Source: JBGLNJ01 sp964353405 (GTDB lineage: Bacteria; Chloroflexota; Anaerolineae; Fen-1058). Taken from it: DNA of 10,478 nucleotides. Under the pieces are notes generated by a model. That model had not been told where the DNA came from. It made no database searches and saw only the letters and a list, made by a program, of their open reading frames with translations. Positions 6,050 through 10,478 of the stretch are shown one piece after another. Where the stretch lies: contig CAYGWJ010000346.1 in NCBI GenBank assembly GCA_964353405.1, forward strand, positions 1 to 10,478, read 5' to 3'. The position numbers and the translations under genes were made by a program. Each line of letters begins with the position of its first letter. The stretch's first letter is position 1.

Positions 6050-6053
6050 ATGA
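6050..6053 (+). repeat. Target-site duplication, right copy (ATGA), containing the start codon
   Basis: The second ATGA copy includes the ATG and the first base of codon 2 of the downstream gene. The insertion thus duplicated the start codon and left the reading frame from ATG onward intact. Confidence 0.75.
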
Positions 6054-6259
6054 AAAAGCTACTGTTTTTGCTCGTCGTCGTCGCATTGGTCATGGCAGTA
6101 GCCACTCCGGCGCTGGCGGCCCCCGATCAGACTCGCCAGCAGGACCAGGATCGTTTGCGCGATCGGGATCGCCTCTACACGCAGGACCAATTGGGCGATC
6201 AGGATCGGCTGCACGATTGCAGCCAGACGTGCACTTGCACCTGTCTCTGCAAACCCTAA
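6050..6259 (+). CDS. Small secreted Asp/Gln/Arg-rich protein with Cys-tail, start interrupted by MITE
   Basis: A 69-residue protein with a textbook signal peptide (MKK, then a Leu/Val core, ending TPALAA at about residue 23). The mature peptide has degenerate repeats of the type D-Q-D-R-L / R-D-R-D-R-L (about 27-54). Its tail is CSQTCTCTCLCKP, with five Cys as C-x3-C-x-C-x-C-x-C. No known domain is recognised; the Cys tail could bind metal or form disulfides after export. There is no Shine-Dalgarno directly before the ATG. The natural one (AGGAAGGA) sits 189 nt further upstream, on the other side of the inserted element. The gene may therefore be silenced or poorly expressed, unless the element's coupled leader ORF rescues it. 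A hairpin terminator follows at 6395-6435. The signal peptide supports a real gene despite the small size. Confidence 0.6.
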   Translation: MKKLLFLLVVVALVMAVATPALAAPDQTRQQDQDRLRDRDRLYTQDQLGDQDRLHDCSQTCTCTCLCKP

Positions 6260-6394
6260 CCTGGATCGCGTCGCTGCCATTGGCCGGCATTGTCGTCGCC
6301 GGAGCGTACGCGGCGAACGTGGCTGACGCCTGGGAAAGTCGGTTTGACTGCGACAGTGTGCGGTCAATAGCCGAGAGCCGATAGCACTGAAAAC

Positions 6395-6435
6395 GCCAAG
6401 AGAGGGAAGACGGTCAAGCTCTTCCCTCTCTTGGC
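6395..6435. terminator. Bidirectional terminator between convergent genes
   Basis: A perfect 16-bp stem (GCCAAGAGAGGGAAGA at 6395-6410, its complement at 6420-6435) surrounds a 9-nt loop. On the - strand the stem is followed closely by TTTT (GCGTTTTC), and it lies 12 nt after the stop of the gene ending at 6448. On the + strand the tail is weak (TATTG). It most likely ends the - strand operon and helps block read-through from the small + strand gene. Confidence 0.82.
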
Positions 6436-6447
6436 TATTGAGCCAAC

Positions 6448-6984
6448 CTAGCCGCCGTTGCGTTGTCCGCGTCCAGACCAGCCTGGCTGTCCGGTCGCAT
6501 CCCGCAAGACAACTGACTTGCCGTTGGTCAGGTTGTTGATCTGGCTGACTTCAAACACGCCGGACTGGTAGAACCCCGTCAGCGTCACCTGATCGCCGAC
6601 CTGGGCTGAAAAGTTGGCTCCAAGCGCGTATTGCCAGGGGCGATTCTCCACGGTCACTTGCTCGCCGCTGCTCGTCCGCACGAGCAGTGTGGTGTTGTCT
6701 ACGCTCACCACCGTGCCCTGAAGCGTCAGTCCCTCGACAACTTGCGCTTGACTTGTGTTGCCACGACCCTGGCCACGCCCGTTAAGGGTGTCCTGGGGAT
6801 AGCCGCCTTGCCCCTGTCCGCCACTGGTCGTGTAGGTTATCGCCTCGTTGCCCCTGCCACGACCCTGGCCGCGTGCTTCGGTGTTGCCGGTGTTGGCGTT
6901 CGTTCGATTGATAGCACCTATTACCAGGATACCAACCAGTCCCAGGATCAAAGTGCCTACGATGATTTTCTTGAACATTCTCAT
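6448..6984 (-). CDS. Membrane-anchored protein with Gly/Arg/Gln-rich linker and OB-like domain
   Basis: A 178-residue protein with one N-terminal membrane segment (about 6-25) after a basic start. A low-complexity linker (about 30-80) repeats GQGRGRGN / GRGQGRGN-type units. A compact beta-rich domain (about 83-160, LTLQGTVVSVDNTTLLVRTSSGE, then VGDQVTLTGFY and FEVSQINNLTNGKSVVLRD) resembles DUF5666/OB-fold binding domains. The extreme C-terminus returns to GRGQRNGG. No cofactor or catalytic motif is evident. It is the second gene of an operon with the DUF4405 protein (67-nt gap), so it may be an extracytoplasmic partner of that cytochrome-like protein. AAAGGA (6994-6989) lies 4 nt before the ATG at 6984; a second ATG at 6978 is 10 nt away. 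The function is otherwise unknown. Confidence 0.72.
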   Translation of the reverse strand: MRMFKKIIVGTLILGLVGILVIGAINRTNANTGNTEARGQGRGRGNEAITYTTSGGQGQGGYPQDTLNGRGQGRGNTSQAQVVEGLTLQGTVVSVDNTTLLVRTSSGEQVTVENRPWQYALGANFSAQVGDQVTLTGFYQSGVFEVSQINNLTNGKSVVLRDATGQPGWSGRGQRNGG

Positions 6985-7018
6985 TCCATCCTTTCAGTTT
7001 GTCGTTTGTATGGTTTGA

Positions 7019-7043
7019 ACCAGGCCACATGGGATGGCCTGGT
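7019..7043 (-). other. Hairpin in the intergenic gap of the DUF4405 operon
   Basis: ACCAGGCCA (7019-7027) and TGGCCTGGT (7035-7043) form a perfect 9-bp stem with a 7-nt loop, 8 nt after the DUF4405 gene's stop. No T-run follows, so it is more likely an mRNA-stabilising or partial-termination structure that sets the ratio of the two proteins than a full terminator. Confidence 0.45.
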
Positions 7044-7051
7044 CATTTGAT

Positions 7052-7669
7052 TCAGGCTGTGACGGGTGACTTGGCCCATTCAGGCCGTTGCCAAAGTGAG
7101 AGAAAGAACCGGCGGGTTACGTTCGTCACCCAGCGCCAGTGAATCCAAAGGTGAACCAGGATCGCGCCGATCATGATCACACCGGCCCACGTGTGAAACA
7201 GGTCCCAGGTGGCGCTGTTGAACAGGATCACGGGACTGATGCGGGCGCCTTCCGACGGCCAGATGAAAAAGTAGAGGCCCGAGACTGCGGTCAACAGAAA
7301 GCTGAACGCCACCGTCGCGTCAACGACGACGTTGAGCGTGGCACCGCGAGACAAGCGCGATCCTTTAGCTGTGATGGCGTTGACGATGCGCTTGGTCATC
7401 GTCTTGACCCACTGCCAGTGGATGGCCAAGTGGACGACGGCGGCGACAATCATGGCGACGCCCGTCCAGATGTGCAGGTCATCCCAGGTGTGCCGGTCGA
7501 ACAAAATCGTTATTCCGTACATGGGATTGCGCCCACCCTGATAGCCGCCCGAAGGCAGGAATAAAAAGTAAATGCCGGACAACGAAGCCAGCAGGCCACC
7601 CAGCAAGACCGTCAGGTCAATCAGCCAGTTGGCTCGCGTCTGTAAGGACATGGTAATTTTCTTGGACAT
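7052..7669 (-). CDS. DUF4405 membrane protein with two repeats, probable b-type cytochrome subunit
   Basis: A 205-residue integral membrane protein made of two similar halves, each with two hydrophobic segments (about 14-38 and 63-85; 111-137 and 155-178). Each half has the motif W-D-x2-H-x-W-x-G followed by V-H-L-x-I-H-W-x-W. Conserved His pairs match between halves: H66/H159, H80/H173 and H84/H177, with an extra H60 in the first half. Such membrane His residues are candidate heme ligands, and DUF4405 proteins resemble the cytochrome b561/FdnI type; heme binding here is inferred. It probably carries electrons between quinol and a partner. It is the first gene of an operon with the anchored OB-like protein. 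AAAGGGAG (7685-7678) precedes the ATG at 8-nt spacing. Confidence 0.82.
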   Translation of the reverse strand: MSKKITMSLQTRANWLIDLTVLLGGLLASLSGIYFLFLPSGGYQGGRNPMYGITILFDRHTWDDLHIWTGVAMIVAAVVHLAIHWQWVKTMTKRIVNAITAKGSRLSRGATLNVVVDATVAFSFLLTAVSGLYFFIWPSEGARISPVILFNSATWDLFHTWAGVIMIGAILVHLWIHWRWVTNVTRRFFLSLWQRPEWAKSPVTA

Positions 7670-7726
7670 GGATGTTGCTCCCTTTTAGTGTTGTACGAGA
7701 ACAGGGTTCCCGTGTGTACTGTCTCT

Positions 7727-7758
7727 ATCATAGCCAATTCTTATGGAGAAAATGTCAA
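7727..7758 (-). promoter_or_regulatory. Candidate promoter of the DUF4405 operon
   Basis: A perfect -35 TTGACA (7758-7753) and a good -10 TATGAT (7732-7727) lie on the - strand, but the spacer is 20 nt, longer than the usual 17. The -35 overlaps an imperfect palindrome TCAAG-N4-CTTGA (7755-7768), a possible operator. Transcription would start near 7720, about 50 nt before the ATG. Confidence 0.4.
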
Positions 7759-7858
7759 GAACTCTTGAAACTATTGTGAAGATTGGTGCGAGGAAAACAG
7801 GCTTGCGAAAGGGTGCTGTAGCGTGGCTAGCGTGGTGACAAGGGCAGAGGACAGCCAA

Positions 7859-7878
7859 AGCGCACCGGTCTGTGCGCT
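7859..7878 (-). terminator. Possible weak terminator after the transporter gene
   Basis: AGCGCAC (7859-7865) and GTGCGCT (7872-7878) form a perfect 7-bp GC-rich stem with a 6-nt loop. It lies 36 nt after the transporter's stop and is followed on the - strand by a short, interrupted T-rich tail (TTTGGCTGT). Confidence 0.35.
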
Positions 7879-7914
7879 GCTTGCTACACTTTTGGCAGTT
7901 GACCAGACGTCCGC

Positions 7915-8892
7915 CTATGGTAAGTGAATGGGACTGGCTCCACTTGATGCAGGAGCGTAGAGGACGCTAATAATGGCAAAGGCAAACAGCGTCACCAAAG
8001 TGGATAGAGAGAGTGTGTTGACCACAAAGGCTCGGTTTTGGTCGTCTGATTCCTTGATGAAAAGGGGAATAATGAAGGGGGGAGGCAGGACAAACATCGT
8101 CAGCACGGCGGCCTGAAAGCCGCGATCAAGATGAAGCAGTTGGTCAATCACGAACGCATTGAAGAGCAAGCCGGCTGGAACCCAGAACACTAGTCGCAGG
8201 CCGATGCTTTCAAGTGGCTTGAGAAGGCCAGATTTCTCCAGGCGCATCTCATACCCGATGATCAGGGCGATCAGGGGTGTCGTCAGCCCAGACACCATCT
8301 CGACTGTTTTCAACACGGCGGCGGAAACGGGCCAGGCGTTGAGAGGCGACATTACGCCGGTCCGGTTGGCGAGGATGCCCAACAAGATACTGAGGATGAC
8401 GGGGGTAGTGAAAAAGCCGAGGAGTGTCTCCGAAAATCGCTTTGCGCCGGCTCGATAGCGTTCCAGCACGCTCACTAAGACGAAAAAGACAAAGGTCACT
8501 TGCCCCAAGTCAATGATGCCGAATTTGAAAATGCTCTCGGCGCCATAGACTGCGCCAAAGATCGCATAGCCCATCATGCCGGCCTCGAAACCCGTCATCA
8601 GCGCGGGAAAGTAAGGAGATTCGATGTGGACGAGTGGACGGACGAGTCGGCCCGCCAGCAAGGCCACAACGCAAGCTGAGAAAACGCTGCCGACGATGAA
8701 CAGATGGCGCGCCTCCAGGCTGACGCGGGAAAAAGCGAGGAACAAGACGGCTGGCAGCGTCACATTGAGCACCAGCTTTTTCATGTCCTGGATGGCTTGG
8801 CTGCGGAAAAAGCGCAGTCTATTCAGGAACGCGCCGAGCAAAAAGAGCAGGATGACGGGCAAGACCTTGGATAGAGCCTCGACGTAGACCAC
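7915..8892 (-). CDS. AEC-family (auxin efflux carrier-like) permease
   Basis: A 325-residue polytopic membrane protein with about ten hydrophobic segments in two halves, the usual Mem_trans/AEC layout and size. Recognisable features are the N-terminal LPVILLFLLGAFLNRLRFF segment followed by LVLNVTLPAVLFLAF, the central GYAIFGAVYG region, and the second-half TTPLIALIIGYEMR segment and VLPPPFIIPLF with its Pro-rich break. Bacterial members export or exchange small organic acids such as malate or malonate; the substrate here cannot be read from sequence. The start is GTG at 8892 with GAGGG 5 nt upstream. It appears monocistronic: its own extended -10 promoter lies upstream and a possible terminator downstream. 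Confidence 0.87.
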   Translation of the reverse strand: MVYVEALSKVLPVILLFLLGAFLNRLRFFRSQAIQDMKKLVLNVTLPAVLFLAFSRVSLEARHLFIVGSVFSACVVALLAGRLVRPLVHIESPYFPALMTGFEAGMMGYAIFGAVYGAESIFKFGIIDLGQVTFVFFVLVSVLERYRAGAKRFSETLLGFFTTPVILSILLGILANRTGVMSPLNAWPVSAAVLKTVEMVSGLTTPLIALIIGYEMRLEKSGLLKPLESIGLRLVFWVPAGLLFNAFVIDQLLHLDRGFQAAVLTMFVLPPPFIIPLFIKESDDQNRAFVVNTLSLSTLVTLFAFAIISVLYAPASSGASPIHLP

Positions 8893-8927
8893 GTTTCCCT
8901 CGCGGGTTGGTTTCTGTTTAGGCCGTC

Positions 8928-8936
8928 ATTATATCA
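8928..8936 (-). promoter_or_regulatory. Extended -10 promoter of the AEC permease gene
   Basis: On the - strand TGATATAAT (8936-8928) matches the extended -10 pattern TGnTATAAT exactly. No good -35 is seen, which is normal for this class. Transcription would start near 8921, giving a leader of about 29 nt before the GTG. Confidence 0.6.
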
Positions 8937-9017
8937 TACGGCGTCAGGCTCTCTCTTGACGTTGATATCCCCGCTCGCACAAACTGATCTCAGGGCAATC
9001 AGACACGTGGCCTGTCG

Positions 9018-9055
9018 AAAAAAGGGTCACGCAAGCTCATTGCGCCTGCGTGACC
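9018..9055 (-). terminator. Intrinsic terminator of the site-2 protease gene
   Basis: GGTCACGCA (9025-9033) and TGCGTGACC (9047-9055) make a perfect 9-bp stem with a 13-nt loop. On the - strand the stem is followed by CTTTTTT (six T at 9023-9018). It lies about 130 nt after the protease stop and shields the downstream permease promoter. Between them (9056-9186) I see no gene; a 30-codon - strand frame there has no ribosome binding site. Confidence 0.85.
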
Positions 9056-9186
9056 TTTGCTTCGCGAAAGTCTACTATTGTCGGATTAGGTCTTGACCGT
9101 CATAGTGATGATCAACGACCTGGCGAGTTCTGGCACGGACATGGAGTGTACCGGGATTCGGCGACATGGTTCTATCCCTGAGGTAG

Positions 9187-10308
9187 TCAATTCACGCCCA
9201 GTTCGCGCGCGAGGCGCAAAAAGCCAAAGATGTCATCCAATCTCAATATCCCCAGGATGTGTCCGTCTCGCACGACCGGCAGTTGGTTGACTCGATCTGC
9301 TTCCATCTCTGCTAAAGCGGTCAACAACTGTTCGTCGGGCTGAACGGGCTTGACCTGCGCCGCCGGAATCATCGCCTGCGCCACGCTCGTCACCGGCCAG
9401 GCATCGCGCGGTGTCTCTTTGATCCGCTGCGGCGTCAACAAGCCAACGACACTATCGCCTTGCGTCACCACAAAGCTGCGTTGGCCGCTGCCCAGGATGT
9501 GCAAATCCACCACTTGTTGTAAGGTCGTCTCGGCTGGAAGGATGGTATAGTTGCGGCTCATCACGTCGGAGACCAGGTGACCGGCCAGCGAGTCATGTAA
9601 CACCTGTTGCTGAACCTGCGACGATGCGGCGCTTTGAATGAACCAACCGATGAAGGCGATCCACAGCCCGTTCGCCAGGTTGCCGGTAAAGAGCTGCCAT
9701 ACTCCTGCCAGGATGAACAGAAACGCAACCACTCGCCCGACGCCGGCCGCAATGAGCGTGGCCCGCCGCAGGTTGCGCGTGATGCCCCAGACAATGGCGC
9801 GAAAGACTCGACCGCCGTCCAGTGGAAAGCCCGGAATCAAATTAAAGAGAGCCAGCGATCCGTTGATATACGCCAGGTATTTTGCCACGGCCAACAACGG
9901 AGCCATTGCGCCCACCATCGGCTGCAACAGATGGAACAAGAGCGCCAAAGCGAAACTCACCCCCGGGCCGGCGATGGCGATCAACAATTCGGCGCTGGCG
10001 CTGGGCGGCTCGGCGCCGATTTGCGCCACGCCGCCAAAGATGAACAGGGTGATGCGGCGCACTGGAATCTTGAAGCGCATGGCAATCACCGAGTGCCCCA
10101 ATTCGTGCAACAGCACGCTGCCAAACATCAGGATGGCTGTCACCGCACCGACGATCCAGTACTGGGCCGTTGACCAGGATCTGAATTCAGCCGGAAAGTA
10201 GCTGGTCGCCAGCGTCCAAGTGACCAGTGTAAAAATCAGAAACCACGAATAGTCTACACCGATGGGAATGCCCAAGATGCGTCCCAACGAAATTGCTTGC
10301 TTGTTCAT
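9187..10308 (-). CDS. Site-2 protease family (M50) zinc metalloprotease with two CBS domains
   Basis: A 373-residue membrane protease of the SpoIVFB/S2P class, which cleaves substrates within the membrane, often anti-sigma factors or transcription factors. The zinc site is visible: HELGH (H68, E69, H72) in a membrane helix and NLIPGFPLDGGR (156-167) with D164 as third ligand. About six hydrophobic segments span residues 14-230. The cytoplasmic C-terminus holds two CBS domains (about 235-297, beginning VSDVMSRNYTILPAETTL, and about 303-365, ending LGILRLDDIFGFL). These usually bind adenine nucleotides and gate activity. I chose ATG 10308, with AGAGGA (10319-10314) upstream; a frame extension to 10371 lacks support. 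It is not adjacent to the ECF sigma pair, so a functional link is only possible. It ends in a clear terminator. Confidence 0.92.
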   Translation of the reverse strand: MNKQAISLGRILGIPIGVDYSWFLIFTLVTWTLATSYFPAEFRSWSTAQYWIVGAVTAILMFGSVLLHELGHSVIAMRFKIPVRRITLFIFGGVAQIGAEPPSASAELLIAIAGPGVSFALALLFHLLQPMVGAMAPLLAVAKYLAYINGSLALFNLIPGFPLDGGRVFRAIVWGITRNLRRATLIAAGVGRVVAFLFILAGVWQLFTGNLANGLWIAFIGWFIQSAASSQVQQQVLHDSLAGHLVSDVMSRNYTILPAETTLQQVVDLHILGSGQRSFVVTQGDSVVGLLTPQRIKETPRDAWPVTSVAQAMIPAAQVKPVQPDEQLLTALAEMEADRVNQLPVVRDGHILGILRLDDIFGFLRLARELGVN

Positions 10309-10343
10309 ATTCGATCCTCTTGAAGACTCTTGCTTCTCTCTAA

Positions 10344-10353
10344 TGTCTCTATC
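10344..10353 (-). promoter_or_regulatory. Motif GATAGAGACA upstream of the protease, shared with the DUF4405 promoter
   Basis: The 10-mer GATAGAGACA (- strand) lies 35 nt before the protease ATG. It recurs at 7729-7720, 50 nt before the DUF4405 gene ATG, where it overlaps the -10 box. A clear -10/-35 pair for the protease is not evident here. Confidence 0.25.
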
Positions 10354-10433
10354 TTGACTATACGCCCACAAGATAAGAATTGGGTGAAACGCCGCTAAGG
10401 TTTCGATGAATTCACGTTGTTCTCGTGATCACC

Positions 10434-10478
10434 TTACGCTTCCCACAGCGGCACCCGCTTGAGAATCCAGCGCGTCAT
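10434..10478 (-). CDS. Possible C-terminal end of a gene running off the right edge
   Basis: The last 14 codons of a - strand frame (MTRWILKRVPLWEA, then TAA at 10436-10434) reach the window edge. The first visible codon is ATG, but it is more likely internal than a start. The basic/aromatic composition looks like a normal protein end. The fragment is too short to identify. It would lie upstream of, and in the same direction as, the protease gene, with 125 nt between. Confidence 0.35.
   Translation of the reverse strand: MTRWILKRVPLWEA

Larger units (their letters stand above)
6012..6053 (+). other. Possible 13-codon leader ORF carried by the element, coupled to the next start
   Basis: ATG at 6012 is preceded by AAAAGG (5998-6003) at 8-nt spacing. 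It encodes MANCLPRVVQSPI and stops at TGA 6051-6053, which overlaps the ATG of the secreted protein (ATGA at 6050-6053). This arrangement is typical of translational coupling and could supply ribosomes to a gene that lost its own Shine-Dalgarno. It may equally be chance, given the short length. Confidence 0.35.

Noticed and set aside
5779..6105. 108-codon - strand frame across the inserted element
   Set aside because: It covers the element and the antisense of a signal-peptide gene, has no ribosome binding site or motif, and its apparent internal similarity comes from the inverted repeats.
6120..6215. Repeated gatc/aggatcg pattern suggesting a tandem or CRISPR-like repeat
   Set aside because: The repeats are degenerate, of uneven spacing and in frame with the D-Q-D-R-L protein repeats, so they are coding repetition only.
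6260..6384. Hydrophobic stretch (ASLPLAGIVVAGAYAA) in another + frame after the small secreted gene
   Set aside because: The frame has no start with a ribosome binding site and would require a frameshift from the small gene. I see no repeat or slippery site to support that.
9607..10201. Two long + strand frames of about 187 codons
   Set aside because: Both are antisense to the site-2 protease, whose zinc motifs and CBS domains clearly define the coding strand.
10372..10433. Search for a -35/-10 pair for the protease gene
   Set aside because: TATAGT and several T-rich hexamers exist, but no pair has acceptable spacing, so no promoter is called.

Overview
The window most resembles a chromosomal segment of a Chloroflexota bacterium (Anaerolineae-like). 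This is inferred from the combination of an ECF sigma factor with a DUF5667 protein, DUF11-type secreted proteins with a short hydrophobic C-terminal motif, DUF4405 cytochrome-like proteins and NapH-like polyferredoxins. I ran no searches, so lineage and family names rest on motif recognition. Twelve coding regions are supported, one of them a cut-off fragment. There are no rRNA or tRNA genes and no CRISPR array.

Layout. (1) 1-1930, + strand: an incoming terminator, then a two-gene operon of a membrane polyferredoxin (4Fe-4S) and a membrane-anchored protein with a duplicated TFGD motif, closed by a strong intrinsic terminator. (2) 1950-5660, - strand, read right to left: ECF sigma factor, DUF5667 membrane protein (probable sigma partner), a 442-residue secreted DUF11-like protein, and a small secreted DUF5666-like protein. 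The sigma and DUF5667 genes overlap or abut. A long hairpin lies between the DUF5667 and DUF11 genes. (3) 5661-6435, + strand: a small secreted, Asp/Gln/Arg-rich, Cys-tailed protein whose start codon region carries a 185-bp MITE-like insertion. (4) 6448-7669, - strand: a DUF4405 two-repeat membrane cytochrome-like protein followed by a membrane-anchored protein with a Gly/Arg/Gln-rich linker and a beta-rich domain. (5) 7915-8892, - strand: an AEC-family transporter with an extended -10 promoter. (6) 9187-10308, - strand: a site-2 (M50) metalloprotease with two CBS domains and a clear terminator. A 14-codon fragment of another - strand frame reaches the right edge.

The most striking observation is at 5861-6053. 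A 16-bp perfect terminal inverted repeat (5865-5880 and 6034-6049) is flanked exactly by a 4-bp direct repeat ATGA. Removing the element and one ATGA copy restores an ideal Shine-Dalgarno, ATG and signal-peptide start for the small secreted protein. The element therefore appears to have inserted into the start codon of a gene, separating the ribosome binding site from the reading frame. The element's right end supplies a new short leader ORF with its own SD-like site, whose TGA overlaps the gene's ATG and might rescue translation by coupling.

Functionally, most products act at or outside the cytoplasmic membrane. Two redox-type units (polyferredoxin plus anchored partner; DUF4405 protein plus anchored partner) may belong to related electron-transfer machinery. 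The sigma/DUF5667 pair probably governs an envelope or secreted-protein response that includes the downstream DUF11 and DUF5666 genes.
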